In this document: one piece after another, positions 53,415 through 63,175 of the stretch
Layout of the letters: each line of letters begins with the position of its first letter
Position numbering within the stretch: position 1 is the first letter of the stretch
Source: Arthrobacter sp. SLBN-112
Lineage (GTDB): Bacteria; Actinomycetota; Actinomycetes; Actinomycetales; Micrococcaceae
Length of the DNA stretch: 64,000 nt
Direction of reading: 5' to 3'
Assembly (NCBI RefSeq): GCF_030944625.1
Contig: NZ_JAUSXY010000001.1
Location: 3,596,001 to 3,660,000 of the forward strand
The notes under the pieces: generated by a model
The model's database searches: none
What the model was told of the DNA's origin: nothing
What the model saw: only the letters and a program-made list of their open reading frames with translations
Translations under genes and position numbers: made by a program

Positions 53415-53777
53415 TCAGTTTTCTGACCCGCTTTCAGGTTGGACGGTTGGTGTTGCAGCCGCCGCGGCGACGTCAACGTTCGGACCTGACGTGATCCGGT
53501 GTTCAACTGCGGCGGTACCGGTTGCGCCCGGAAGGGCGCGTCCGAATGCTCGCCGTTTGATCGCCAGAGCCAGGCACGATTGGCTGGGGTGCAGCCAAGC
53601 ACCCCGGCCAGCCATCCGGCGTCGTTCATCCACCAGGACAGCGGATGATCCGCTGCCTTCGGCGACGAGCCGGAGCAACTGCGACCGCAAGCCCTTCTTC
53701 CGGCATCCGATGCAGGTACGTTCGGGCTGACTCCCGGTGGAAAGCACTTCTGCCACGGTCATCGTCCTGACGTTCAT
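53415..53777 (-). CDS. YlxR family RNA-binding protein (DUF448)
   Basis: A small protein whose signature RTCIGCRKKGLRSQLLRLV..GSGSSAVLVDERRRMAGRGAWLHPSQSCLALAIKRRAFGRAL is the YlxR/DUF448 pattern, including GRGA(W/Y). YlxR genes lie between nusA and infB in most bacteria, as here. The family binds RNA; in Bacillus YlxR influences gene expression and acts with RNase P. The start is uncertain: 53777 (MNVRTMTV) is used; 53762 (MTVAEVL) has AGGACG just upstream. The last 35 residues are Ala/Thr-rich and not conserved. Confidence 0.88.
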   Translation of the reverse strand: MNVRTMTVAEVLSTGSQPERTCIGCRKKGLRSQLLRLVAEGSGSSAVLVDERRRMAGRGAWLHPSQSCLALAIKRRAFGRALPGATGTAAVEHRITSGPNVDVAAAAATPTVQPESGSEN

Positions 53778-53941
53778 TCTGCTGGCCCTGGCATAACCAC
53801 CTCCGGAGTCCGGAAAATTGGCATACACAGGGCACACGGCTGCCGGCCGTTAGGCGCGGTCTTATCTATTCTAGCCCCTTTGGGCCGTTCTGCCCGAAAC
53901 CGGGCGGCTGCCCGGGTACGGCAACCACCCGGCCCTGAACC

Positions 53942-54922
53942 TCATTTATCGCGGGGCGCCGCGGCGTCGGAGACGATGTCGATGCGCCAGCCGGTCAGCT
54001 TCGCCGCCAGGCGGGCGTTCTGGCCTTCCTTGCCGATGGCCAGGGACAGCTGGTAGTCGGGAACCACCACCCGGGCGGACCGGGTTGCTTCATCGGTGAT
54101 AGTGACCGAATTCACACGCGACGGCGAGAGGGCGCTGGCGATGAAGGTCGCCGGGTTCTCGCTGAAATCGACGATGTCGATCTTTTCGTCGTTGAGCTCG
54201 GTCATGACCGCACGGACCCGCGAGCCCATTTCCCCGATGCAGGCGCCCTTTGCGTTGATCCCGGGAGTGTTCGCCTTCACGGCGATCTTGGTGCGGTGTC
54301 CGGCTTCGCGTGCCAGTGCGACGATTTCCACGGAGTGATCGGCAATTTCAGGCACTTCGAGTTCGAAGAGCTTCCGGACGAGGCCCGGGTGCGAGCGGGA
54401 CAGCGTAACCGAGGGCCCCTTGTTGCCGCGGTGGACATCGATGACCAGGGCGCGCAGGCGGTTGCCGTGGATGTACTTTTCCCCGGGAACCTGCTCGGGC
54501 GGCGGCAGCAGCGCCTCCAGCGATCCGAGGTTGACCTGGATCATGTGCGGGTTGTTGCCCTGCTGGATGGTGCCGGACACCAGTTCGCCTTCGCGGCCCT
54601 TGAATTCGCCCAGGACGTTGTCATCCTCGACGTCGCGGAGCCGCTGGAGGATGATCTGGCGCGCGGTGCTGGCAGCGATGCGGCCAAACCCTTCGGGGGT
54701 GTGCTCGAATTCGCCGATTGGAGCGCCGTCGTCGTCAATCTCGACAGCCCAGATGGTCACGTGGCCGCTCTTGCGGTCCAGCTCGGCACGCGCTTTTTCG
54801 AAGGCGCCGGGCGACTTGTGGTAGGCCACCAGGAGCGCTTGCTCGATGGTGGGGATCAGGAGGTCCAGCGGGATTTCACGCTCACGCTCCAAAAGTCTCA
54901 GTGCGCTCATGTCAATATCCAT
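53942..54922 (-). CDS. nusA: Transcription termination/antitermination factor NusA
   Basis: NusA modulates RNA polymerase pausing, termination and antitermination. The 326-residue protein has the N-terminal polymerase-binding domain ([30 protein letters not shown]), an S1 domain ([22 protein letters not shown]) and two KH domains ([31 protein letters not shown] and [27 protein letters not shown]). The C-terminal acidic repeats of enterobacteria are absent, as usual for actinobacteria. Its ATG shares one base with the rimP stop (TGATG). Confidence 0.96.
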   Translation of the reverse strand: MDIDMSALRLLEREREIPLDLLIPTIEQALLVAYHKSPGAFEKARAELDRKSGHVTIWAVEIDDDGAPIGEFEHTPEGFGRIAASTARQIILQRLRDVEDDNVLGEFKGREGELVSGTIQQGNNPHMIQVNLGSLEALLPPPEQVPGEKYIHGNRLRALVIDVHRGNKGPSVTLSRSHPGLVRKLFELEVPEIADHSVEIVALAREAGHRTKIAVKANTPGINAKGACIGEMGSRVRAVMTELNDEKIDIVDFSENPATFIASALSPSRVNSVTITDEATRSARVVVPDYQLSLAIGKEGQNARLAAKLTGWRIDIVSDAAAPRDK

Positions 54923-55536
54923 CAGGCCTCCTCGGAAGGTCCATTGTGTTCAGGTTCCAGACCATCCTCGGGGAGGTGGCTGAATTCGATCTCGACTTTT
55001 CCATTGCGGATCCTGTCGAAAGGAAGCTTTACGGGGTCGCCCTGCCGGGGCTTCATGCCCTTCTTGACGGCGACCTCGGGCACGAGGGTCACTCCGCCGT
55101 CGTCCACCGACTGGATGCGCCCGGTGACGTTCTCACCCTGGAGCACGTTGACCTTGACCATCCGGCCGCGGGCGCGGTGCCAGTGACGGGGTTCGGTCAG
55201 TGGACGCCCGACCCCGGGCGAGGACACCTCAAGGTCATACGGGCGGGTATCTGCGTTGGGGTCGCTGTCCAGGACATCGGAGAGCACCTTGGAGATATCG
55301 GCAATGACGTCCAGGCTGACGCCGCCCGTCTCCTCCTGCGGCAGGTCCACCACGACGTTGACCACCCGGTGCGAACCGGCGATGTTGATGACCACGTCCT
55401 CAAGGTAGAGCCGGTTGGCCTGGATGGCGGGCTCCAAGAGAGCCCGGAGCCGGGCGGCTTCGGGGTTGTGGGCCGGTGCGGATCCGCTTCCCGTACCCGC
55501 GTGGTCTGGTGAAGCCGTGGCTTCTGCATTGCTCAC
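54922..55536 (-). CDS. rimP: Ribosome maturation factor RimP
   Basis: RimP aids 30S subunit maturation. Family motifs are [49 protein letters not shown] and [13 protein letters not shown]. The GTG at 55536 gives 204 residues with a 25-residue non-conserved start and an acidic tail. It heads the rimP-nusA-ylxR-infB-rbfA cluster; an 89-bp gap to the divergent gene at 55626 holds the promoter of this operon. Confidence 0.94.
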   Translation of the reverse strand: MSNAEATASPDHAGTGSGSAPAHNPEAARLRALLEPAIQANRLYLEDVVINIAGSHRVVNVVVDLPQEETGGVSLDVIADISKVLSDVLDSDPNADTRPYDLEVSSPGVGRPLTEPRHWHRARGRMVKVNVLQGENVTGRIQSVDDGGVTLVPEVAVKKGMKPRQGDPVKLPFDRIRNGKVEIEFSHLPEDGLEPEHNGPSEEA

Positions 55537-55625
55537 GATGCCGGCCGCCCTCCCTATAGATGATGTGGTGTTTACTAGCGTAGCTATTTTACCGGCCCAG
55601 CGGTGCACCGGGGTTCCCCCGCAGC

Positions 55626-56744
55626 GTGACACCATGGTCTGTTGTGAAAGACCGCCGCCACGACAGCCGCCCGCGCCTGCGCCCGCTCCGTTATGCCGTC
55701 TTCGCGCTGGCGGCGCTGGTTGTCCTGAGCCTCGGTTTCGCCCTGATTCCCGCGGATAAACCCGCCCCGTCCCCGCCATCCTTTTCGGAGCGGGCCAGGT
55801 CGGCGGCCTTCAGTGACGCCCTGGACCTGCGGGCTGCGGGACAGGGCCTGGCCGTCAACGGTGCAGTGGATTCCACCACGGTGGATGGTGTTGTGACGTT
55901 GCTGACCATCCAGGCCAAGGCACTCCAGTCCCCCGCCCCCGCACCTGCTGCGCAGGGGTCAGCTTCCCCGTCGCCGGCACCGACGAGGCCTGCCAGGGGC
56001 GCGGCAGAGTTGGTCCAGGCGCTCGCTGCCAGCGGAGTTGCCCGCGTCAAGGACGCAGAAGCGGCCGACGGCGGCATGGCACGGCTTCTCGCCGGCACCG
56101 GCATCGCACAACTGCTCGCCGCCGGGAGGCTCGCTGCGGCCGCCGGGGTGCCGGCGCCGCAAGGCACGGCAGCAGGACCTGACGGGGACGTGTCCGGGGC
56201 TGACTCCAGCGCGTCCCCTTGCGTGGCGCCGTCGGCCGTGGCGGCCGCGCCGGAGGCCACCGAGCCCGGCGCTCCTGCAGACATCCGCCAGGCACTGGCC
56301 GCGGTAACTGCCGCTGAGCAGCAGGCCGTCTACGCCTACCAGGCGGCCCTCCCCCGCCTCGTTCCGGCGGAGGCGGGCCCGGCGTCGGATTTCCTGGGTC
56401 AGCACAAGGGCCTCACCGCGTCCGCGGAAGCGCGCCTTCGGGTTGCCTGCGGCGCGTCCGTGCCGCAACAGCCGGGGTACATCCTTGATGGCGGCTTCCT
56501 GGCCGCACCGGCGGCGGGGTTGGGCCGGATCGAAGCATCAACCCTGGCGCCCTACGGCGATGTCGTGGCATTATCCCAGGGCCAGGACCGGGCATGGGCG
56601 CTGTCAGCACTGCAGTCCGCGGCCGCCCGGGCCGCGCGGTGGGGCGTGGACCCGGGACCTGTTCCAGGCCTCAACCTGGACGTGGGGCAACTGCCGGCGC
56701 TTCGTGCCGGCGGCGCTGTCACGGCGTCGCCCGCAGCGTCCTGA
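55626..56744 (+). CDS. DUF4439 domain membrane-anchored protein
   Basis: A 372-residue protein: a basic cytoplasmic start, one membrane segment (YAVFALAALVVLSLGFALIP), a long Ala/Pro/Ser-rich linker, and a C-terminal DUF4439 ferritin-like helical domain (LAAVTAAEQQAVYAYQAALPRLVPAEA..FLGQHKGLTASAEARL). The Glu and His of this domain suggest metal or small-molecule binding, but this is unproven. The frame opens at a GTG (55626); another GTG at 55644 (VKDRRHDSRP) is as likely. DUF4439 genes often sit divergent to rimP in Micrococcaceae. Confidence 0.8.
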   Translation: MTPWSVVKDRRHDSRPRLRPLRYAVFALAALVVLSLGFALIPADKPAPSPPSFSERARSAAFSDALDLRAAGQGLAVNGAVDSTTVDGVVTLLTIQAKALQSPAPAPAAQGSASPSPAPTRPARGAAELVQALAASGVARVKDAEAADGGMARLLAGTGIAQLLAAGRLAAAAGVPAPQGTAAGPDGDVSGADSSASPCVAPSAVAAAPEATEPGAPADIRQALAAVTAAEQQAVYAYQAALPRLVPAEAGPASDFLGQHKGLTASAEARLRVACGASVPQQPGYILDGGFLAAPAAGLGRIEASTLAPYGDVVALSQGQDRAWALSALQSAAARAARWGVDPGPVPGLNLDVGQLPALRAGGAVTASPAAS

Positions 56745-56845
56745 ACGCCAACCGCCCCACCCCCCTTTGAATTCCAGGGCACAGGCCCGCAATGAACCGT
56801 GGTGGAAGGGTGGCACCGGAGCATCCGGGGTGGTTTGCTGAAGGC

Positions 56846-57613
56846 ATGAACGCGGACGAACCTGCCGATTCCCCGGGAATCAATCCGGAAACCCCGGAAC
56901 TGCACCGCCATCTTGAAACTGAACCCCACGGCAACGATATTGCCCACCGGCTGAACTGGCTGCGTGCCGGCGTGCTGGGGGCCAACGATGGCATCGTCTC
57001 CGTGGCGGCGATCGTGGTGGGCGTGGCCGGGGCCACCGCCGAATCGGGCCCCATCCTCACGGCGGGCGTCGCCGGAGTGGTGGGCGGTGCGGTGTCGATG
57101 GCGTTGGGCGAGTACGTTTCCGTCAGCAGCCAAAGCGACAGCCAGCGGGCCCTCATCGAGAAGGAACGCCGGGAACTGGCGGAAGAACCGGACGCGGAAC
57201 TGGCGGAGTTGACCGCCATTTACCAGGCCAAGGGCCTGGCCCCGGAAACAGCGGCCAAGGTGGCCGAGGAACTCACGGCGCATGACGTCCTGGCCGCGCA
57301 CTTGTCCGCCGAACTGAACATCGACGAAACGGACATCGTCAGTCCCTGGCACGCGGCGTTCGCATCGGCGCTCGCCTTTACGATCGGCGCCATCCTGCCC
57401 ATGCTGGCCATCCTCCTGCCGCCGCCGGAGATCCGTATCCCGCTGACCTTCGTGTCGGTCTTGGTGGCCTTGGCGTTGACGGGAGCCTTGGGTGCCTGGA
57501 TTGGTGGCGGCTCAAGAACCAAGGCGGCCGTCAGGGTAGTGGTGGGCGGTGCACTGGCACTGGCGGCAACCTTCCTGATTGGCAACCTGCTCGGCGCCTC
57601 GGGGGTTGTCTGA
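56846..57613 (+). CDS. VIT1/CCC1 family iron/manganese transporter
   Basis: A 255-residue membrane protein of the vacuolar iron transporter family. It has about five membrane segments and the cytosolic helical domain between segments two and three (SSQSDSQRALIEKERRELAEEPDAELAELTAIYQAKGLAPETAAKVAEELTAHD), which binds metal with glutamates. The family start is LRAGVLGANDGIVSVAAIVVGVAGA. Bacterial members move Fe(II) or Mn(II) out of the cytosol. The ATG at 56846 has AAGG upstream; a start at 56792 is possible. Confidence 0.88.
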   Translation: MNADEPADSPGINPETPELHRHLETEPHGNDIAHRLNWLRAGVLGANDGIVSVAAIVVGVAGATAESGPILTAGVAGVVGGAVSMALGEYVSVSSQSDSQRALIEKERRELAEEPDAELAELTAIYQAKGLAPETAAKVAEELTAHDVLAAHLSAELNIDETDIVSPWHAAFASALAFTIGAILPMLAILLPPPEIRIPLTFVSVLVALALTGALGAWIGGGSRTKAAVRVVVGGALALAATFLIGNLLGASGVV

Positions 57614-57617
57614 TCCG

Positions 57618-58649
57618 GTGGTCAAGGCAGCGGCAGTACCCATTCCTCCGGACCTTGCGGCGCGCTACGCACGCACCAGTGCAGGCCGGGCCTGGATTGC
57701 CGGCTTACCGCGTTTGCTGCAGGAACGCCTGGAGCAGTGGCGGCTCGACGTTGACCTGGCACCAGGCAGTCTCCCCTGGAACGGGCACGGCGGTGTGGTA
57801 GTCCCGGTGCTGCAGGACGACGGGTCCCCGGCGGCCCTCAAGATCGCCTTCCCCCACGACGAGGCCAGGGTTGAGCGCCATGCGCTGGCCCTGTGGGGCG
57901 GCCAGGGGGCCGTGGCCCTGCTGGCCTCGGATGCCGGGTCATGTGCCATGCTCCTGGAACGCCTAGACGCCGGCAGGTCGTTGGCTGCCCTGTCAATGGA
58001 CGACGCCGTCCCGGTGTGGGGCGGCCTGGTCCGGCAGTTGGGACTTTCCCCGGACCCACGCGCCGAGTGGCAGGAGTTCGGCCACATCGCTGCGCGTGCC
58101 GAGCAGTGGAGCGACGACTTTCCCGCGGACTGGGAGCAACTGGGCCGGCCTTTTCCCCGCTGGCTGCTGGAGGCAGCCCTTGAGGTGTGCCAGACCCGCG
58201 GCGCAGTGGGCCGCCGGTCCGCCCGGGACCTGCTGGTCCACACGGACCTGCATTTCCTCAATGTCCTGGCCCGTCCGGGGACCGCGACGCCGGACGGACC
58301 ACACCCGCTGGATGGATACGCAGCCATCGATCCGCAGCCAATGATCGGCGAGCCCGAGTTCGCCGTCGCCCCCTTGCTGTGGAACCGCCTGACGGACCTG
58401 CCGGCGAACGACGCCGGTGGCGGCCTGCTGCGGCGCTGCCACGACTTCAGCAGGGCCGCCAGCCTCGACCCTGACGTTGCCAGGCAATGGGGTATCGCCA
58501 GGGAAGTGGAGAACGCATTGTGGTATGCCGCGCATGGGCACCACGGTGACCTGGCCCGGTCGCTGTGGGTGGCCAGCACCCTGGCCGGCACCACGCTGGA
58601 CGGCCTGCCGCATCCCCATGACCTGCCGGAGCCCGGCCAGAGTGGATAG
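57618..58649 (+). CDS. Aminoglycoside 6-phosphotransferase-like kinase
   Basis: A 343-residue protein of the APH(6)/hydroxyurea-resistance kinase family: catalytic loop LLVHTDLHFLNVL (the Asp acts as base, the Asn binds metal) and the metal-binding DP in AIDPQPMIGEPEF. The N-lobe has GHGGVVVPVLQDDGSPAALKIAF with the ATP-binding lysine. In Streptomyces relatives phosphorylate streptomycin; chromosomal homologues often have other or unknown substrates, so resistance should not be assumed. The GTG start lies five bases after the transporter stop, so it is probably co-transcribed with it. Confidence 0.75.
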   Translation: MVKAAAVPIPPDLAARYARTSAGRAWIAGLPRLLQERLEQWRLDVDLAPGSLPWNGHGGVVVPVLQDDGSPAALKIAFPHDEARVERHALALWGGQGAVALLASDAGSCAMLLERLDAGRSLAALSMDDAVPVWGGLVRQLGLSPDPRAEWQEFGHIAARAEQWSDDFPADWEQLGRPFPRWLLEAALEVCQTRGAVGRRSARDLLVHTDLHFLNVLARPGTATPDGPHPLDGYAAIDPQPMIGEPEFAVAPLLWNRLTDLPANDAGGGLLRRCHDFSRAASLDPDVARQWGIAREVENALWYAAHGHHGDLARSLWVASTLAGTTLDGLPHPHDLPEPGQSG

Positions 58650-58688
58650 GTGCGGGCAGTCAGGCAGGCTCAGGCGGGCCGTGAACGC

Positions 58689-60080
58689 TCAGGAATTCCG
58701 CACGGCGGCCAGGGCTGAGCGGACAGCTTCCACGGCGGTGGCGACGTCGGCTCCGGCGGTATGCCAGTTGCTCACGGAGACCCGGAGGATCTCGCGGTCC
58801 TGCCAGTGCGAACCGGACATCCATACTTTTCCGTCCTCGATGATGCGGGCGGTCACCGCACGGGTGGTGTCGTCGTCGCCGAACGCAATGCACACCTGGG
58901 TGTAGCCGACGTCGTTGAGGACCTCCACGCCATCCAGCGCAGCCAGGCCTCCGGCAATCGCGGCGGCGGCAGCCGCGAGCCCGGCCACCTGGGCTGCCAC
59001 ACCGTCGCGGCCCAGGCTTTTCAGCGCCGCCCAGACCGGGACTCCGCGTGCGCGCCGCGACAGTTCGGGAACTTTCTCGAACGGGTCCCCCGGCCCTTCG
59101 GCATCGTGCACGAGATAGCTGGCGTGCAGGCCCATGGCGGACCGGAGCGCCGCGGCGTCCCGGACGATCGCGATGCCGCAGTCGTAGGGCACGTTCAGGG
59201 TCTTGTGGGCGTCGGTGCCCCACGAGTCTGCTTCTTCGAAGCCTGCAGTGAGGTGCCGCAGTTCCGGCGCGGCGGCCGCCCATAATCCGAACGCGCCGTC
59301 GACGTGTACCCAGGCCCCGCGCCTGCGTGCGACGGCGATGGCCTCGGCGAAGGGGTCAAAGGCGCCGGAGTGCAGGTTGCCCGCTTGCAGGCACACCAGG
59401 GCGGGTCCGGTGCCGGCGGCGAGGGCGGCATCCAGCGCGGCGGGAACCAGACGGCCCTGCCCGTCGGCGTCGACCGCCGTCGGCTGTCCCAGCCCGAGGT
59501 ACCGCAGGCCAAGGTCCACGGTGTCGTGCCGCTCCCTGCCCACAAAGCAACGGATCCGGGGCGCACCGGACAGGCCGTCCCGGTCCAGATCCCAGCCCTC
59601 GTCGGAAAGCAACCGCCAGCGCGCGGCAGCCATTCCGGTGAAGTTTGCCATGGTGGCGCCGGTGACGAACCCGACGTCGGCGGCGGCCGGCAACCCCAGC
59701 AAGTCCAGCAGCCAGGCGCCGGCGGCTTCCTCAATGGCAGCCGTTGCCGGGGTGGCGTAGCGCAGGCCTGCATTCTGGTCCCAAGCGCTGACCAGCCAGT
59801 CCGAGGCAAGGGCAGCGGGAAGGGTACCGCCGATCACCCAGCCGAAGAACCGGCCGGCGGGCATGGCCATGAGCCCGGGTTCGGCCGCGGTGGCAAGCAG
59901 GTCGATGACGTCTGCGGCAGGCATGCCCGCTGCCGGCAGCGGGCCGCCAAACGCTGCCGCGAGCTCGGACGCGTGCAGGCTGGGTCCCACCGGGCGGTCG
60001 AGAAGGCTGGCCAGCCAGGCCTGCGAATGCCTCGCCGCCGCCGCCAGTGCCGGTGCATACTCGTCGTCGCCGGGTGCCAT
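58689..60080 (-). CDS. PLP-dependent group II decarboxylase family protein
   Basis: A 463-residue fold type I enzyme with FFGWVIGGTLPAALASDWLVSAWDQN, GFVTGATMANFTGMAAARW, HVDGAFGLWAAAAP and the PLP lysine in WGTDAHKTLNVPYDCGIAIV. This pattern fits the glutamate/aromatic-L-amino-acid decarboxylase family. The substrate is not determinable; related actinobacterial genes are often annotated only as aspartate aminotransferase family or decarboxylase. It is convergent with the kinase gene (39-bp gap). Confidence 0.85.
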   Translation of the reverse strand: MAPGDDEYAPALAAAARHSQAWLASLLDRPVGPSLHASELAAAFGGPLPAAGMPAADVIDLLATAAEPGLMAMPAGRFFGWVIGGTLPAALASDWLVSAWDQNAGLRYATPATAAIEEAAGAWLLDLLGLPAAADVGFVTGATMANFTGMAAARWRLLSDEGWDLDRDGLSGAPRIRCFVGRERHDTVDLGLRYLGLGQPTAVDADGQGRLVPAALDAALAAGTGPALVCLQAGNLHSGAFDPFAEAIAVARRRGAWVHVDGAFGLWAAAAPELRHLTAGFEEADSWGTDAHKTLNVPYDCGIAIVRDAAALRSAMGLHASYLVHDAEGPGDPFEKVPELSRRARGVPVWAALKSLGRDGVAAQVAGLAAAAAAIAGGLAALDGVEVLNDVGYTQVCIAFGDDDTTRAVTARIIEDGKVWMSGSHWQDREILRVSVSNWHTAGADVATAVEAVRSALAAVRNS

Positions 60081-60135
60081 ACGTGCATGCTACGCCCGGC
60101 GGGTCCAGGCGACGAGGGCCCGTTCCGGGGAGGGA

Positions 60136-60930
60136 TCAGCCGAAGTTGTCCTGCCAGACGTCGTAGCCGAGCTTGACGATCAGCGCGCCAACAACCACCA
60201 GGAAGACCACACGGACGAACTTGCTTCCCTGGTTCACGGCGGTGCGGGCGCCCAGGTAGCCGCCGGCCATGTTGGCTGCCCCGAGCAGCAGGCCAATGCC
60301 CCACAGGATGGACCCGTGCGGCAGGAAGAACAGCAGTGCACCGGCGTTGGTGGCCATGTTCACGATCTTGGCTTTGGCGCTGGCTTCGAGGAAGGCGTAG
60401 CCCATGGCGGACACCAGGGCGATCACCAGGAAGGATCCTGTCCCGGGGCCGATGAGTCCGTCGTAGAAGCCGATCACGGCACCGATGAGGCAGGCGACGA
60501 CGTAGTGCTTGCGGCCGTCATGCCGCAGCGCCGTCAGCTCACCCACATTGGGCTTCAGCGCGGTGAAGAGCGCGACGGCGACCAGCGCCACCACGATGAT
60601 CGGCTTGAAGACCCCCGCCGGCAGGGAGGCGGCCAGGCTGGCGCCGCCGAAACTGCCTGCCAGGGCTATGACGGCCATGGGGACGGCGGTCCGGAGGTCC
60701 GGCCCCACCCGCCGGTAGTACGTGGCGGCACTGGTGGCGGTTCCGAAGATGGAGCCCATCTTGTTGGTAGCCAGGGCCTGCACGGGCGCGATGCCGGGAA
60801 CCAGGAGGAGCGCAGGAAGCTGGATGAGGCCTCCCCCGCCCACAACCGCGTCGACCCAGCCGGCTGCGAACCCAGCCACCACGATCAGGATGATGGTGGT
60901 GAGCTGGATCGATTCGAAGCCGGAGATCAC
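60136..60930 (-). CDS. TauE/SafE family (TSUP) membrane permease
   Basis: A 264-residue protein with about eight membrane segments and the TSUP motifs [21 protein letters not shown] near the start and [15 protein letters not shown] in the second half. TSUP proteins export sulfite, sulfoacetate or other sulphur-containing organic anions; the substrate here is unknown. The GTG start overlaps the proS stop by 4 bp (GTGA), so it is expressed with proS. Confidence 0.88.
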   Translation of the reverse strand: MISGFESIQLTTIILIVVAGFAAGWVDAVVGGGGLIQLPALLLVPGIAPVQALATNKMGSIFGTATSAATYYRRVGPDLRTAVPMAVIALAGSFGGASLAASLPAGVFKPIIVVALVAVALFTALKPNVGELTALRHDGRKHYVVACLIGAVIGFYDGLIGPGTGSFLVIALVSAMGYAFLEASAKAKIVNMATNAGALLFFLPHGSILWGIGLLLGAANMAGGYLGARTAVNQGSKFVRVVFLVVVGALIVKLGYDVWQDNFG

Positions 60931-62738
60931 TGGTTGCGGACGGCGTTGACCACGTAGTCGACGGCCTTGTCCACTGCAACGTTCTCGGCTTCGCCGCTGC
61001 GGCGGTCCTTGATCTCCACCACGCCGTCCACCAGTCCGCGGCCCACGGCCAGGATGGTGGGTACGCCCACGAGCTCGGCGTCGCCGAACTTCACGCCGGG
61101 AGAGACCTTGGGGCGGTCATCGTAGATGACGGACAAGCCGGCCTCTTCGAGTTCAGCAGAGAGCTTTTCCGCTGCCTGGAAGATCTCGTCCCCGCGGCCC
61201 ACAGCCACGACGTGGACGTCGGCCGGAGCCACCGTGCGGGGCCAGACCAGGCCGCGGTCATCGTGGTTGGCTTCGGCCAGCGCGGCAACGGCCCGCGTCA
61301 CGCCGACGCCGTAGGAGCCCATGGTGACCACCACCTGCTTGCCGTTCTGGTCCAGGACCTTGAGGTCCAGGGCTTCGGCGTACTTGCGGCCGAGCTGGAA
61401 GATGTGGCCCATCTCGATGCCGCGGGCGGTCTCCAAGGGGCCGGAACCGTCAGGTGAGGGGTCGCCGGCGCGGACTTCGGTGCACTCGATGACGCCGTCC
61501 CAGGTGAAATCGCGGCCGGCCACCAGGCCGAAGACGTGCTTGCCTGCCTGGTTGGCGCCGGTGATCCACGCCGTTCCGCTTACCACCCGCGGGTCCACCA
61601 GGTAGAGCATCTTCGTTGCGCTCCCGGCGCCAAGGAGCGGCTGGTCCAGGGAAAGGCCGGGGCCCAGGTAGCCCTTGACGATCAGCGGCTGTTTCTTGAG
61701 ATCTTCCTCACCGGCCTGCTCAAGGCCGATTTCGCCGGCGATCGGCAGGAACGCGCCGATGTTGGCTTCCACGCGCTTGAGGTCCACGGCGCGGTCGCCG
61801 GGAACTCCGATGACCACCAGCTGCCGCTCACCGGTGGGCAGGGTGACGGCGAGGACGACGTTCTTGAGCGTGTCGGCGGCGGTCCAGGCGCCCCCGTCGG
61901 CCTCTGACCGCGGGGCAATCTGGTTCGAAGCGGCAACCAGGGTCTCGATGGTGGGAGTATCCGGGGTGTCCAGGACCTTGGCGGCCGGGGCGTTGCTGAA
62001 GTCGATCTCGTCGGGGACCACGGTGGTGACGGCCTCAACGTTGGCTGCATAGCCGCCGGCGGAGCGGACGAAGGTATCCTCGCCGATCTCTGTCGGGAAC
62101 AGGAATTCCTCGCTCTTGGAGCCGCCCATGGCCCCGGCGGTGGCTGCCACCGGAACGACCTCCAGCCCCAGGCGTTCAAAGATCTTCAGGTAGGCACCGC
62201 GGTGGGCCGCGTAGCTGGCATCCAGGCCGGCGTCGTCGACGTCGAAAGAGTAGGAGTCCTTCATGATGAACTCGCGGCCGCGCAGGAGGCCTGCCCGCGG
62301 GCGTGCCTCGTCACGGTACTTGTTCTGGATCTGGTACAGGCTGAGCGGCAGGTCCTTGTAGGAGGAGTACAGGTCCTTGACCAGGAGCGTGAACATTTCC
62401 TCGTGCGTGGGGGCCAGCAGGTAATCGGCACCCTTGCGGTCCTGGAGCCGGAACAGGCCCTCACCGTATTCGGTCCACCGGTTGGTGGCCTCGTACGGCT
62501 CGCGCGGGAGCAGTGCCGGGAAGTGCACTTCCTGGGCGCCGATGGCAGCCATTTCCTGGCGGATGATCTCCTCGACCTTACGCAGGACGCTCAGCCCCAG
62601 CGGAAGCCACGTGTAGATTCCGGGAGCCGCGCGGCGGATGTAGCCGGCGCGGACCAACAGTTTGTGGCTGGCAACCTCGGCGTCGACGGGGTCTTCGCGC
62701 AGCGTGCGCAGGAAAAGCTGGGAGAGTCGTAGGACCAC
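60927..62738 (-). CDS. proS: Prolyl-tRNA synthetase, bacterial type with editing domain
   Basis: A class II aminoacyl-tRNA synthetase. Motif 1 region ([13 protein letters not shown]), motif 2 ([25 protein letters not shown]), an inserted editing domain that removes alanyl-tRNA(Pro) (about residues 230-400) and motif 3 ([16 protein letters not shown]) are visible, followed by the anticodon-binding domain. I use the GTG at 62738 (603 residues), which gives the family-typical start [16 protein letters not shown]; the open frame upstream adds 16 residues that look non-coding. Confidence 0.95.
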   Translation of the reverse strand: MVLRLSQLFLRTLREDPVDAEVASHKLLVRAGYIRRAAPGIYTWLPLGLSVLRKVEEIIRQEMAAIGAQEVHFPALLPREPYEATNRWTEYGEGLFRLQDRKGADYLLAPTHEEMFTLLVKDLYSSYKDLPLSLYQIQNKYRDEARPRAGLLRGREFIMKDSYSFDVDDAGLDASYAAHRGAYLKIFERLGLEVVPVAATAGAMGGSKSEEFLFPTEIGEDTFVRSAGGYAANVEAVTTVVPDEIDFSNAPAAKVLDTPDTPTIETLVAASNQIAPRSEADGGAWTAADTLKNVVLAVTLPTGERQLVVIGVPGDRAVDLKRVEANIGAFLPIAGEIGLEQAGEEDLKKQPLIVKGYLGPGLSLDQPLLGAGSATKMLYLVDPRVVSGTAWITGANQAGKHVFGLVAGRDFTWDGVIECTEVRAGDPSPDGSGPLETARGIEMGHIFQLGRKYAEALDLKVLDQNGKQVVVTMGSYGVGVTRAVAALAEANHDDRGLVWPRTVAPADVHVVAVGRGDEIFQAAEKLSAELEEAGLSVIYDDRPKVSPGVKFGDAELVGVPTILAVGRGLVDGVVEIKDRRSGEAENVAVDKAVDYVVNAVRNQ

Positions 62739-62881
62739 GGGTGGTATCCGTTTCTGGGGAGGTGCTGGGTCAGCAGTGCCGGACAATTCGTCTGGATACT
62801 AATCTACCGGCACACAACCTGCAGTACGGACTGGCCGGGCACGGCGGCCGGGCACGGCATCCCGCCGCGCCGGAAACAGTA

Positions 62882-62951
62882 GGGCCACGCCCGGAAAATA
62901 CAAAGCCCCTGGCCCCCCAGTGAGGCTGGTCATCGCATCCGGGCGTGGCCC
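62882..62951. repeat. 14-bp inverted repeat in the proS/ABC divergent region
   Basis: GGGCCACGCCCGGA (62882-62895) and its exact complement (62938-62951) are 42 bases apart. It lies in the 437-bp gap between proS and the ABC gene, 144-213 bases before the proS start. It could form a large stem in a proS leader, or be an isolated foldback. No T-box sequence is seen. The rest of the gap holds the ABC promoter region. Confidence 0.6.
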
Positions 62952-63077
62952 AACGCCGTTATCGCCTTAGTACTGGTGAGGACTGGTGAGACCGCCCACC
63001 CCACTTCCAGCGCAGCTAGATTGAACCTATGTGATGGTGCACACGTTTGACAAGTGTTTTCACATCGCGGGATGCCC

Positions 63078-63127
63078 TTGTCCGTTCTTCCGCCCAGGCC
63101 TACATTTAATTCACCAGGTGATGAATT
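63078..63127 (+). promoter_or_regulatory. Promoter and palindromic operator before the ABC operon
   Basis: TTGTCC (63078-63083), 17 bases, then TACATT (63101-63106) form a plausible promoter. Overlapping its expected start site is AATTCACCAGGTGATGAATT (63108-63127), with outer arms AATTCA/TGAATT and the inner palindrome TCACCAGGTGA. This is the usual place for a TetR- or MarR-type repressor operator of an exporter. The regulator is not in the window, so it may lie downstream. Confidence 0.5.
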
Positions 63128-63175
63128 CTCCGGGCTGACCCGCCCGGCCAGGCCTGAGGCAGCGATGGAGGCGGC

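Noticed and set aside
62739..62960. A T-box riboswitch before proS
   Set aside because: I looked for the conserved T-box AGGGTGGNACCGCG sequence on the minus strand and did not find it.
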